DNA of 64,000 nucleotides from Blastococcus fimeti (lineage in GTDB: Bacteria; Actinomycetota; Actinomycetes; Mycobacteriales; Geodermatophilaceae), in contig FNAW01000003.1 of the NCBI GenBank assembly GCA_900102115.1, positions 1 through 64,000 of the forward strand, given 5' to 3'. The notes below the pieces were generated by a model, which worked only from the letters and a program-made list of their open reading frames with translations, had not been told where the DNA came from and made no database searches. Shown here in pieces: positions 43,775 through 52,098 of this stretch (positions are counted from its first letter, which is position 1; each line of letters opens with the position of its first letter). The position numbers were made by a program, and so were the translations under genes.

Positions 43775-44932
43775 TCACAGCCGGCCGGACCGCGCGACCG
43801 GGACCAGGCGCAGGGCGAGCAGCCCGGTCAGGACGGCGGCCACCGCGAGCGGGACCGGCGCGGACGAGACCCGTGCGGCGACCGCCATCGCGAAGGGCGC
43901 GGCGAACCCGAGGTAGGCGCAGGCGAGGAACAGCGACGTCAGCGCGCCGAGCCGGGCCGGTGCGGCCAGCCGGGCGGTGAGCGTCAGCCCGGCGGCCAGG
44001 CACAGGCCGCCGCCCGCACCGAGCAGCGGCGCGGCGAGCGCCAGCCAGCCGACGGCCTCCGTCGTCGCGAAGCCGACGGCAGCGGCGAAACCGAGCGCGC
44101 CCAGCCCGGCACCGACGACGGCGGTCCACGCCAGGAGCCGCTGCTGCAGCCCGGCCACCAGCGTGCCGGCGCCCAGCGTGACGCCGGCCAGGACGCCGGT
44201 GACCGCCACCCCGCCGTACGGCAGGTCGACCAGCAACGGCACCGCGCTGATGATCGTGGACGGGAACGCGTAGACGCACACCGCGACCGGGGCCAGGACG
44301 GTGAGCACGAGGAGGCCGTCGCCCGGCCGGACCAGCGGGGCGTCGGGCGGCGCACCGGCGCCGGTCGCCACCGGCCGGGAGAGGTCGACGGTCTCGGGCA
44401 GCCGCAGGGCGAGAACCAGGCCGGCCCCGACCAGCGCCACGTGCACCAGGTAGGGCAGCACCGTGGGCGCGGGGGCGTACTGGCCGAGCAGGCCGCTGGT
44501 GAGCGGGCCGAGCGAGAAGCCCGCCGTCATGGCGAACGCGGCGCGCCGCCCCCCCGCCCCGTCGCCGGAGGCCCGGGAGAGCTCGCCCACCCAGGCGCTG
44601 CCGACGCTGAAGACGACGCCGCTGACCACGCCCTGGGCGAACCGGGCGAGGAAGAGCAGGGCCAGGGCGTCCCCGGCGGCGGCGAAGGCCAGGGACGCGA
44701 GCGCCGACAGCACAACACCCGGGACGGCGACCCGCCGGCGGCCCAGCCGGTCCGACAGCGGCCCGGCGACGAGCAGCGCGGGGACCAGCCCGGCGGCGTA
44801 GACACCGAACAGGATGGTGAGCACCTCGGGGGAGAGGTCCAGCCGCTCCTGGTAGACGAGCAGCAGCGGCGTCGGGACGTTGGTGCCCGCGGCGACGGCG
44901 AACAGGACGAACACCGCCCGCTTCCAGGTCAC
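43775..44932 (-). CDS. MFS transporter
   Basis: A 385-residue twelve-helix major facilitator. Motif A is VAGPLSDRLGRRRVAVPG after helix 2, and ARFAQGVVSGVVFSVGSAWVGEL is helix 4. LPETVDLSRPVATG forms the central loop. The size and style fit actinobacterial drug or metabolite exporters. The GTG start lies six bases after TAGGGT (minus strand, 44939-44944), a leaderless arrangement. The gene stands alone; the substrate is unknown. It was not linked to the liv operon because the two are convergent. Confidence 0.9.
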   Translation of the reverse strand: MTWKRAVFVLFAVAAGTNVPTPLLLVYQERLDLSPEVLTILFGVYAAGLVPALLVAGPLSDRLGRRRVAVPGVVLSALASLAFAAAGDALALLFLARFAQGVVSGVVFSVGSAWVGELSRASGDGAGGRRAAFAMTAGFSLGPLTSGLLGQYAPAPTVLPYLVHVALVGAGLVLALRLPETVDLSRPVATGAGAPPDAPLVRPGDGLLVLTVLAPVAVCVYAFPSTIISAVPLLVDLPYGGVAVTGVLAGVTLGAGTLVAGLQQRLLAWTAVVGAGLGALGFAAAVGFATTEAVGWLALAAPLLGAGGGLCLAAGLTLTARLAAPARLGALTSLFLACAYLGFAAPFAMAVAARVSSAPVPLAVAAVLTGLLALRLVPVARSGRL

Positions 44933-44938
44933 CGGACG

Positions 44939-44944
44939 ACCCTA
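44939..44944 (-). promoter_or_regulatory. -10 box of the MFS gene
   Basis: On the minus strand TAGGGT lies exactly six bases before the GTG at 44932, the leaderless pattern seen elsewhere in the window. Confidence 0.5.
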
Positions 44945-45053
44945 CGGAGATCGGGCCGTCCAGGGCCGTCCGCGAGCGCAGGTTCGACTTCGGCGCGCGG
45001 AGCGGGCCGACGACCAGCACGATCAGGGCGGACGCGACGGCGGGGAGGCCGGG

Positions 45054-45440
45054 GTGAATCTCGAGAAGGTGGTCTTCGGGTTCTTCGTCGTGCTGGCGGC
45101 GACGCTGAACTTCGGGTTCTTCATCGGCGACATCTCCGACCCGGCGCTGCACAACCCGTTCGAGCTGTTCGCCGCGGTCGTGGTCAACCTGATCGCGACG
45201 GTGCTCAAGTTCGGCGACCGCACCCAGATCGGGGCCGTCCACCTGGCCACCAGCCTGGTCGCCGTCCTGCAGCTGGTCGCCGCCGCGCTGGCCTACGGCT
45301 ACGCCGAGTACGTGTCGACGGCGGGCATGAACGAGTCGTGGACCGCGAGCGTGGTCTCCCTGTCGGGCGGCGCGCTGCTGGCCAACCTCGTGTCGATCGT
45401 GCTGCTGGTCGTGGAGACGGTCTCCTTCCACCGCGGCTGA
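45054..45440 (+). CDS. DUF6394 family membrane protein
   Basis: A 128-residue integral membrane protein with three to four helices: about residues 5-24 (VVFGFFVVLAATLNFGFFIG), 37-52, 62-85 and 102-122. The sequence between helix 1 and 2 (DISDPALHNPFELFAAVVVNL) and ATVLKFGDRTQIGAVHLATSLVAVLQL are the family core as I recall it. GTG 45054 has GGGGAGG before it. Members usually sit directly before a K+ channel/NAD-binding gene, as here with a 12-base gap. This suggests an accessory or regulatory subunit of the channel. That role is inference. Confidence 0.8.
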   Translation: MNLEKVVFGFFVVLAATLNFGFFIGDISDPALHNPFELFAAVVVNLIATVLKFGDRTQIGAVHLATSLVAVLQLVAAALAYGYAEYVSTAGMNESWTASVVSLSGGALLANLVSIVLLVVETVSFHRG

Positions 45441-45452
45441 CCGGAGACCGCC

Positions 45453-47270
45453 ATGGGCAACCCCCTGCTCGTCTTCTGGAAGAGCCTCTTCGACGCCGAG
45501 GACGAGCCGCGCAGCCGTCGCGCCACGCTGCGGATCGCCGCCGCCTCGTCGGCGCAGGCGTCGGCCACGATCTTCCTGATCCTGCGCCGCATGCGGACGC
45601 CGCTGATCGTGCTGATCGTCATCTTCGCCGTCAGCGTGCTCGGGCTGGCGATCATCCCGGGCCAGGACCTCGACGGCCGGCCGGCGCGGATGGGTTTCTT
45701 CGACGCCTTCTACTTCATGAGCTACACCGCCTCCACGATCGGCTTCGGCGAGCTCCCGAACCCCTTCACCTACAGCCAGCGGATGTGGGTCACGATCTCG
45801 ATCTACCTGACCGTGATCGGCTGGGCCTACGCCATCGGCTCGCTGCTCGCGCTGGTGCAGGACCGTGCGTTCCGGTCCGCGCTGGCGCTGCAGCACTTCA
45901 GCCGGAAGGTGGCGCGGCTGCGGGAGCCCTTCGTGCTCGTGGCCGGCTACGGGCGGACCGGGGAGCTGCTGGGCCACTCGCTGGACGGGCTGGGCAGGCG
46001 GATCGTCGTCCTGGACCACGACAGCGAGCGGATCGACGGACTCGAGCTGGACTCCTACCACGCCGACGTCCCCGGCCTGGCCGCCGACGCCCGGGATCCC
46101 GGCCACCTCGCCGTCGCGGGCCTGGACCACCCGTCGTGCGAGGCGGTGGTCGCCCTCACCGACGACGAGGAGGCCAACCTCGCGATCGTGATGGCGGCGG
46201 CGCTGCTGCGCCCCGAACTGCCGGTCATCGCGCGGGTCACCTCGCACGCCCTGGCCGAGCGGATGCAGGCCTTCGGCGATCCGAGCCTGGTCAACCCCTT
46301 CGACCGGTTCGGTGACCACCTGCGGCTGGCGCTGCGCGCCCCGGCGTCCTACCAGCTGCTGACCTGGCTGGAGAGCGGGCCCGGCGGGGAGCTGACCACC
46401 CGGGGCGCGCCCCCGCGCGACGGGCGCTGGGTGATCTGCGGGTACGGACGGCTGGGCCGCGAGCTCTCCGCCGACCTGCGCGCCGAGGGGCTCGAGGTCT
46501 CGATCATCGACGACTCCCCGGAGGACGCCGACGACCCCGCTCTCCTGGTCGGCGACGGGACCGACCCGTGGGTGCTGGCCCAGGGCGACCTGGACCGCGC
46601 CGTCGGGCTGGTGGCCGGGACGGGCAACGACACGACGAACCTGTCGCTCGTCGCGGCGGCCCGGCGGAGCAGGCCGGGGCTGTTCATCGTGGCGCGGCAG
46701 AACCGGCCGGCCAGCGCGCCGCTGTTCGCCGCGATGGACATCGACGCCCTGCTGGTGCCGAGCGAGGTGGTGGCGCACGAGGTGTACGGCCAGCTCTCCA
46801 CGCCGCTGCTGTGGCGGTTCCTGCGGGAGATGCCCGGGCGGGGCGACGCGTGGGCGGCGGGGTTGATCGACCGGCTGACCGCGGTGTGCGGCACTCGCCT
46901 GCAGGCGCTGTGGAAGGTGCGGCTGAACCGTTCGGAGGCGCCGGCGCTCGGCGCGTGGCTGGCGTCGGGGTCCGCCCGCCTGGGCGACCTGCTGCGTAAC
47001 CCGGAGGACCGCGAGGAACCGCTCCGGGCCCTCGTCCTGCTGGTGCTGCGGCGCGGTGAGGCCACGCTTGCTCCCGACGACGACTTCGTCCTCGAGGCGG
47101 GCGACGAGCTGCTGCTCGCCGGGCGGCCCGGCGCCCGCCGCGCGCTCGGGACGGTCCTGCACGTGGAGCCGGTGCTCGAGTACGTGCTCAGCGGCCGCCG
47201 GGTGCCGTCGAGCTGGATCTGGCGCAAGCTCACGCGCACCCCGGTCGCCGGGGCGGACAGCCGGCAGTGA
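45453..47270 (+). CDS. Two-RCK potassium channel family protein with GFGE filter
   Basis: A 605-residue channel-like protein. Two membrane helices (about 50-68 and 112-133) flank a pore helix and filter TIGFGE (95-100), in place of the common TVGYGD. Two RCK/TrkA-N modules follow, the first with LVAGYGRTGELLG near 163 and the second with WVICGYGRLGRELS near 330, each a Rossmann NAD(H)-binding motif, and then TrkA-C-like ends. It should form a tetrameric pore gated by nucleotides or ions. The upstream DUF6394 gene is probably a partner. The substitution of Tyr by Phe and Asp by Glu in the filter may change ion selectivity. K+ as the ion is inferred. Confidence 0.87.
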   Translation: MGNPLLVFWKSLFDAEDEPRSRRATLRIAAASSAQASATIFLILRRMRTPLIVLIVIFAVSVLGLAIIPGQDLDGRPARMGFFDAFYFMSYTASTIGFGELPNPFTYSQRMWVTISIYLTVIGWAYAIGSLLALVQDRAFRSALALQHFSRKVARLREPFVLVAGYGRTGELLGHSLDGLGRRIVVLDHDSERIDGLELDSYHADVPGLAADARDPGHLAVAGLDHPSCEAVVALTDDEEANLAIVMAAALLRPELPVIARVTSHALAERMQAFGDPSLVNPFDRFGDHLRLALRAPASYQLLTWLESGPGGELTTRGAPPRDGRWVICGYGRLGRELSADLRAEGLEVSIIDDSPEDADDPALLVGDGTDPWVLAQGDLDRAVGLVAGTGNDTTNLSLVAAARRSRPGLFIVARQNRPASAPLFAAMDIDALLVPSEVVAHEVYGQLSTPLLWRFLREMPGRGDAWAAGLIDRLTAVCGTRLQALWKVRLNRSEAPALGAWLASGSARLGDLLRNPEDREEPLRALVLLVLRRGEATLAPDDDFVLEAGDELLLAGRPGARRALGTVLHVEPVLEYVLSGRRVPSSWIWRKLTRTPVAGADSRQ

Positions 47271-47294
47271 TCCCGTCGCCCGTACCGCCCCGCG

Positions 47295-48194
47295 TCACCT
47301 GAGCACGCGGTGCTCGAAGCCTTCCCCGTCCTGCCAGATCACGTCGAGATCGAGGTACATCGCCGCGGCGCACGAGAGGTCGCCCTGGGACGGTTCGCCG
47401 GGCAGCAGGACGGCCACCCGGTCGACGAGCGTCCGGTCGGCGGCGAGGTTCACGAGGTAGCGGTACCGGTGCACCTGCCCGATCGCCGGGAACAGTCCGT
47501 CGACGGTGGCCTTGGCCTCGACGATCAGGCGGCGACGCTCGTCGTAGATGTCTGCGACGAGGTCCGTGCCCCCGTGCCTCCCGATCCGGTACTCGAGCCT
47601 CGGCCTGTAGCCGAGCGTCGCGACGTAGGAGGCGACGAGGTGGGCCTCGAGCTTCCTCTCGTCGGCGAGAGCCTGCGCGACCGTGGTGCCCGGGTCCGCG
47701 AGCCGTGTGGCCGCGAGCGCCAGCTCGCCGCGGGCGCGCCAGCACTTCATGGCGTACAGCTCGAGTTCGCGCCCCTTGAGCCGCTCGTGCATCGCCCGGT
47801 AGACGTCGGCGTGCCGGTACCTGCCGCCGAGCGCTCGGAAGGTCTGGTGGATCGTCCGGTGCCCACCGTCGGCCTTGGTCGGCCAGCCGAGGGCGAGCAC
47901 GGCCTCGGCGACCTCGGCGAGCGGCTTCGCCTGCGGGTCGGTCGGTCGCGGCCGCCGGTACTCCTCCGTGTCGAGGTCGTGCGCGAGCGCCCCGGTGGAC
48001 TCGAGGTCGATCACCGCCCGCAGGACGGGCTCGATGGTGAGCGACGGCGAGATGTCGAGGGTCTTCGCGAGGTGGTCCCGGGTGTCCTCCCAGGTGGCGG
48101 TGCCCGCGGTGTCGAGCTGTTGCTCGATGTAGCGGGTCGCGCGGCCCACCCGGTGCTCGAGGGTCGGGCCGAGTGGGGTGGCGGGCGACGTCAT
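47295..48194 (-). CDS. Orphan PD-(D/E)XK nuclease-like protein
   Basis: A 299-residue protein of no family I can name. The C-terminal part carries a full PD-(D/E)XK-like set: Glu183 in a helix (DERKLEAHLVASY), Asp211 in GGTDLVADIYDE, Glu226-Ala-Lys228 in LIVEAKATVDG and Gln240 with Tyr244 in GQVHRYRYL. The first 170 residues are helical and include two winged-helix-like stretches (RYIEQQLDTAGTATWEDTRDHL and ADVYRAMHERLKG), suggesting DNA binding. It lies next to tRNA-Lys, a common integration site, but no integrase or partner gene is present. ATG 48194 was chosen because the longer frame runs into the tRNA. Nuclease activity is a hypothesis. Confidence 0.72.
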   Translation of the reverse strand: MTSPATPLGPTLEHRVGRATRYIEQQLDTAGTATWEDTRDHLAKTLDISPSLTIEPVLRAVIDLESTGALAHDLDTEEYRRPRPTDPQAKPLAEVAEAVLALGWPTKADGGHRTIHQTFRALGGRYRHADVYRAMHERLKGRELELYAMKCWRARGELALAATRLADPGTTVAQALADERKLEAHLVASYVATLGYRPRLEYRIGRHGGTDLVADIYDERRRLIVEAKATVDGLFPAIGQVHRYRYLVNLAADRTLVDRVAVLLPGEPSQGDLSCAAAMYLDLDVIWQDGEGFEHRVLR

Positions 48195-48239
48195 GACCGC
48201 GACCGTGCCATGCACCGGGCGCTCCGTGCAGGGCGGGGA

Positions 48240-48281
48240 CGACGAAGCGGCTCCCACCCGGAGGAGGAAGCCGCTTCGTCG
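48240..48281 (-). terminator. Terminator of tRNA-Lys
   Basis: A perfect 13-bp stem (48240-48252 with 48269-48281) with a 16-base loop lies five bases beyond the 3' end of the tRNA on the minus strand. It also isolates the PD-(D/E)XK gene from the tRNA transcript. Confidence 0.7.
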
Positions 48282-48285
48282 ATCG

Positions 48286-48361
<76 letters not shown>

Positions 48362-48567
48362 GAGTCGCCCGGCAGGCCGGGCAACGAGGGAGAACGATAC
48401 CAGCGCCCCCGCCGCCCGGTGCACGGTGGCAGGGAGTCGCTCGCCACACACCGCGCGGGCGGTTCCCGGGGTGCGGTGCCGCACGTCGTGGCCCGGATGT
48501 CGTCCTGGCGTGGACACTGGTGTCTCCGGTGCCCGTCGTGGTTCCGGTCGGGGAGAGGAGTCGCGAG

Positions 48568-49758
48568 GTGCGGCGAGCAGCGGCGGTGGTGGCAGCGGGG
48601 GCCCTCGTGTTCCTGGCGGGGTGCAGCGGGAACGACGAGGGCGGCGGTTCGGGCGGTTCGGGCGGTCCGACGAGCGAGGCGGCCCCGGCTCGGCTCACGC
48701 TCGCACCGGCCGACGGGGCCGTGGACGTCTCCCCGGTCGCCCCGCTCGAGATCTCGGTGACCGACGGCGAGCTCGCCGACGTCACCGTGGTCGACGCCGC
48801 GGGCAGCCCCGTCGAGGGCGGCACCGCCGAGGTGCCGGGCGACCCGGCCACCGAGGTGTGGACGGCGGCCGCCCCGCTGGCCTACGGCACCACGTACACC
48901 CTCACCGCGACGGCGACCAACGCCGCCGACGACGAGGCCGAGGAGTCGACGACGTTCACCACCGTGACCCCGGCGACGCTCTCCACGCCGTCCGTCGGAC
49001 CGCTGGACGGCACCACCGTCGGCGTCGGCATGCCGATCCGCGTCTACTTCGACGACCCGGTCGCCGACAAGGCCGCCGTCGAGAGCCGCCTCGTGGTCAC
49101 CAGCTCCACCCCGACCGACGGGGTGTGGAACTGGCTCACCGACAGCGAGGTGCACTTCCGGCCGTCGCAGTACTGGCCGGCCGACACCGAGGTCACCCTG
49201 GACGCCCAGCTGTACGGGGTCGACTTCGGCGAGGGCGTGTGGGGCGAGAAGAACCGCACCGTGGAGTTCTCGATCGGCGACCGCCACGTCTCGATCGCCG
49301 ACGCCGGCACGCACACCCTGGACGTCTACGACGGCGACCAGCTGGTGCAGAGCTGGCCGATGAGCGCCGGCGGCCCGGAGTTCCCCAGCCGCAACGGCCC
49401 GCACGTCGTCACCGAGCTCAACCGGGACCGGGTCATGGACTCGAGCACCTTCGGCGTCCCGGTGGACAGTCCGAACGGTTACCGGACGGCGGTCGAGTAC
49501 GCGGTCCGGCTGTCCAACAACGGTGAGTTCGTGCACGCGGCCCCGTGGTCGGTGGCCCAGCAGGGGAACAGCAACGTCTCGCACGGCTGCATCAACCTGT
49601 CCACCGAGCGGGCCGCCTGGTTCTTCGACTTCTCGCAGCCCGGCGACGTCGTGGAGATCAAGAACTCCATCGGGCCCACCCTGTCCTCGGACGACGGCGA
49701 CATCTACGACTGGGCCATCCCGTGGGACGAGTGGCAGGCCGGCAGCGCCCTGAAGTGA
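48568..49758 (+). CDS. L,D-transpeptidase lipoprotein (YkuD domain)
   Basis: A 396-residue envelope enzyme that forms 3-3 crosslinks in peptidoglycan. The signal peptide ends at lipobox Cys19 (FLAGC) and a Gly/Ser linker follows. An Ig-like domain pair spans about residues 35-230, as in mycobacterial LdtMt2. The C-terminal YkuD domain has the catalytic motif SHGCINLSTERAAWFFD, where Cys is the nucleophile and His the partner. GTG 48568 was chosen because GGAGAGGAG lies seven bases before it and the signal peptide starts there. It sits between tRNA-Lys and a coiled-coil membrane protein. Family is secure. Confidence 0.94.
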   Translation: MRRAAAVVAAGALVFLAGCSGNDEGGGSGGSGGPTSEAAPARLTLAPADGAVDVSPVAPLEISVTDGELADVTVVDAAGSPVEGGTAEVPGDPATEVWTAAAPLAYGTTYTLTATATNAADDEAEESTTFTTVTPATLSTPSVGPLDGTTVGVGMPIRVYFDDPVADKAAVESRLVVTSSTPTDGVWNWLTDSEVHFRPSQYWPADTEVTLDAQLYGVDFGEGVWGEKNRTVEFSIGDRHVSIADAGTHTLDVYDGDQLVQSWPMSAGGPEFPSRNGPHVVTELNRDRVMDSSTFGVPVDSPNGYRTAVEYAVRLSNNGEFVHAAPWSVAQQGNSNVSHGCINLSTERAAWFFDFSQPGDVVEIKNSIGPTLSSDDGDIYDWAIPWDEWQAGSALK

Positions 49759-49840
49759 GCCTTCGGGCCTGACCTCGGAGTTCCGGCGTTTCCTGCCTCC
49801 GGTCGGCGGGCACCCTCCCCGTCGACCGGAGGAGGTCGTC

Positions 49841-50299
49841 GTGGACACCTGGCTGATCATCGTGCTCGTCGTCGTCGCAGTGGTGCTCCTCGCGCTGCTC
49901 GCCCTGGCCCTGAGCAAGCGCTCCCGGATCTCGCGCGCCCGCAAGCGCGAAGAGGCGCGCGGCCACCTGCAGGAGGCCCGGATCCGCGGGGCCCGCGCCG
50001 AGAAGGAGCAGGCGCTGGCCGAGGAGCAGGCGGCGGCCGCCCGCCGCGAGCTGGCCGAGGCGCAGGAGCGCGCCGCCCTCGCCGAGCAGGAGGCCCGCGA
50101 GCGGTCCGCCCGCGCCGACGAGGACCGGACCGCCGCGGAGCAGCTCCGCGCGCGGGCGCAGAAGGCCGCCCCCGACCTGGTGCACGACGGCGGGGCCGAC
50201 TCCGCCGACGGGCCCGGACGGCACGCCGACCCGGACGGTCGGGCCGCCGGCGAGACGACGACCGACCAGCCCGGCACCGGCGGCGCCACCCGCCGCTGA
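49841..50299 (+). CDS. Membrane-anchored coiled-coil protein
   Basis: A 152-residue protein. Residues 4-24 (WLIIVLVVVAVVLLALLALAL) are one transmembrane helix, followed by a basic patch and a long Ala/Glu/Arg-rich coiled coil from about 35 to 108. A Gly/Asp/Pro-rich disordered tail completes it. Such proteins are often annotated with cell-division or ATP-synthase-b-like titles by composition only, so no function is assigned. The GTG follows a strong GGAGGAGG site. The gene is 57 bases upstream of the beta-propeller gene and separated from the L,D-transpeptidase gene by 83 bases. Confidence 0.75.
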   Translation: MDTWLIIVLVVVAVVLLALLALALSKRSRISRARKREEARGHLQEARIRGARAEKEQALAEEQAAAARRELAEAQERAALAEQEARERSARADEDRTAAEQLRARAQKAAPDLVHDGGADSADGPGRHADPDGRAAGETTTDQPGTGGATRR

Positions 50300-50355
50300 G
50301 TTCCGCCCCTCCGGACGGTCCACCCTGCGAGGACCGTCGACCCGGGAGGGGCACC

Positions 50356-51435
50356 ATGACCGATCTGCTGGCCATCGGCACGCGCAAGGGGCTGTGGCTC
50401 GCCCGCAGCGAGGACGACCGGCGCACCTGGCGCGTCGGCGAGCCGCACCTGCTGGCCCAGGAGGTCGCGGCGGTGAGCATCGACACCCGCCGGGACCGTC
50501 CCCGGGTGCTGGCCGGCATCCAGTACGGCCACTGGGGCCCGTCCGTCGTCCGGTCCGACGACCTCGGGGCGACCTGGGAGGAGACCGAGTCGGGCGCCGT
50601 CCGCTTCCCGGAGGACACCGGCGCGGCGCTGGCCCGCGTGTGGCAGCTGCGTCCCGACACCGCCGACCGCCCCGACGTGGTGTGGGCCGGTTGCGAGCCG
50701 CACTCGCTCTGGCGCAGCACCGACGGCGGCTGCAGCTTCTCGCTGGTCCGCGGGCTGTGGGACCACCCGCACCGCCCGACGTGGGAGCCCGGGGCCGGCG
50801 GCGGTGCGGTGCACACGGTCCTGCCCGACCCGGGATCGGACCGGGTCACGGTCGCGATGAGCACCGGCGGCGTCTACGTCAGCGAGGACGGCGCCTCGGA
50901 CTGGGCGCCGCGTAACCGGGGGATCAGCGCCGTCTTCCTGCCGGAGCCGCCGGAGTACGGCCAGTGCGTGCACAAGGTCGCCGTCGACGCGGGGGATCCG
51001 GCGCGGATGTACGCGCAGAACCACTTCGGCGTCTTCCGCACCGACGACGCCGGCGGCTCGTGGACGTCGATCGCCGAGGGCCTGCCCGCCGACTTCGGCT
51101 TCCCGATCGCGGCCTCGCCGACGACGCCGGGCACCGCGTGGGTGGTCCCGCTGGTGGCCGACATGGAGCGGGTGCCGCCGAGCGGGCGGCTGCGCGTGCA
51201 CCGCACCCGCGACGCCGGCGCGAGCTGGACGGAATCGGGGGAGGGGCTGCCGGACGGCGCCTGGACGGCGGTGCTGCGGGACGCCTTCTGCGTCGACGAG
51301 GGCGACCCGACCGGCGTCTACGTGGGCACCCGCGACGGCTGCGTCTACGCCAGCACCGACGAGGGCGACACCTTCGCGCTGGTCGCCGACCACCTGCCCG
51401 ACGTCCTCGCGCTGCGCGCCGTCCGGCTGCCGTGA
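50356..51435 (+). CDS. BNR/sialidase-like beta-propeller protein
   Basis: A 359-residue cytoplasmic protein without a signal peptide. Asp-box type repeats recur: RSDDLGATWEE, RSTDGGCSFSLV, VSEDGASDWAP, RTDDAGGSWTSI, RTRDAGASWTES and ASTDEGDTFALV. Six or more blades make a beta-propeller. Such proteins are commonly annotated as exo-alpha-sialidase or photosystem assembly factor, but no catalytic sialidase residues are apparent, so enzymatic activity is not claimed. It overlaps a CysO/MoaD-like gene by four bases (GTGA), which ties it to sulfur-carrier or ubiquitin-like chemistry. The fold is secure; function unknown. Confidence 0.86.
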   Translation: MTDLLAIGTRKGLWLARSEDDRRTWRVGEPHLLAQEVAAVSIDTRRDRPRVLAGIQYGHWGPSVVRSDDLGATWEETESGAVRFPEDTGAALARVWQLRPDTADRPDVVWAGCEPHSLWRSTDGGCSFSLVRGLWDHPHRPTWEPGAGGGAVHTVLPDPGSDRVTVAMSTGGVYVSEDGASDWAPRNRGISAVFLPEPPEYGQCVHKVAVDAGDPARMYAQNHFGVFRTDDAGGSWTSIAEGLPADFGFPIAASPTTPGTAWVVPLVADMERVPPSGRLRVHRTRDAGASWTESGEGLPDGAWTAVLRDAFCVDEGDPTGVYVGTRDGCVYASTDEGDTFALVADHLPDVLALRAVRLP

Positions 51436-51713
51436 GCGTGCAGGTGGTGCTGCCCGGCGTGCTCGCCGACCTCGCCGGCGGCGCCAAGCACCTCGACGTC
51501 GACCCCGCGGGCGGCACGCTGGCCGACCTGCTGGACGCCGTCGACGCGCGGCACCCGACGCTGGGCCGGCGGATCCGGGACGAGACCGGGCGGGTGCGCC
51601 GGTTCGTGAACGTCTACGTCGACGGCGAGGACGTGCGCTGGCAGGGCGGGCTGGCCACCGCCGTGCGCGATGGCGCCGTCGTGCAGGTGCTGCCCTCGGT
51701 CGCCGGCGGCTGA
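51432..51713 (+). CDS. MoaD/ThiS-type sulfur-carrier protein (CysO paralogue)
   Basis: A 93-residue ubiquitin-like protein ending in Ala-Gly-Gly, the tail needed for adenylation and thiocarboxylate formation. The stretch RRFVNVYVDGEDVRWQGGL closely mirrors CysO at 5623 ([17 protein letters not shown]), so the two are paralogues. It is coupled to the beta-propeller gene by GTGA and lies far from the mec-cysO-cysM locus. No activating enzyme (MoeB/ThiF type) is in the window. It may carry sulfur for another pathway or act on the propeller protein; both are inference. Confidence 0.9.
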   Translation: MSVQVVLPGVLADLAGGAKHLDVDPAGGTLADLLDAVDARHPTLGRRIRDETGRVRRFVNVYVDGEDVRWQGGLATAVRDGAVVQVLPSVAGG

Positions 51714-51714
51714 G

Positions 51715-51957
51715 TCAGAGGGCGGCGAGCTCCGCGCAGGTCTCGCAGAGCTGCTGGTCGTCGTAGCCCGCGGGCGGCCACGGTTGCTGCTCGTCCATGG
51801 AGACGTAGGCGCCGCACAGCGCCTTGCGGCTCTGCCCGCTGACCCGGCCGATGGTGGCGTGCGCCGGGCCGATCTGGCGTGGCGTGAGCCCACCCACGCC
51901 GAAGGAGCCGACCATCACGACCGCGTGTGCCGTGCCGTACGCGTAGACGCTGGTCAT
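51715..51957 (-). CDS. Small Cys-containing hypothetical protein
   Basis: Predicts 80 residues. The C-terminal half has spaced cysteines: LCGAYVSMD and LCETCAEL, giving Cys-x(about 20)-Cys-x-x-Cys, which could form a zinc or iron site, as in small actinobacterial zinc-ribbon proteins. The N-terminal half contains QIGPAHATIGRVSG. The gene ends one base from the convergent sulfur-carrier gene. No family is recognised with confidence; Cys spacing and clean composition support it as real. Confidence 0.6.
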   Translation of the reverse strand: MTSVYAYGTAHAVVMVGSFGVGGLTPRQIGPAHATIGRVSGQSRKALCGAYVSMDEQQPWPPAGYDDQQLCETCAELAAL

Positions 51958-52098
51958 GCTCGTCAGGGTCTCCAGCCACGGCAGTCCGGTGCCAGCACCG
52001 CCGGGTGCGTGTTCGGCGCACCCGCCACTCCCGCCCCGCCCGTCGCGGCAGCGGGCGGATCGGTGCTCCGCGGGGGGTGTTCCGGAGCGTCGGCCGTG

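Noticed and set aside
42185..46315. Very long open frames on the wrong strand or frame (for example 42185-46315 plus, 43761-47162 minus, 57629-60967 minus, 30238-32601 minus)
   Set aside because: They overlap recognisable genes and translate to Arg/Gly/Pro-rich text without motifs. Long shadow frames are expected at this GC content.
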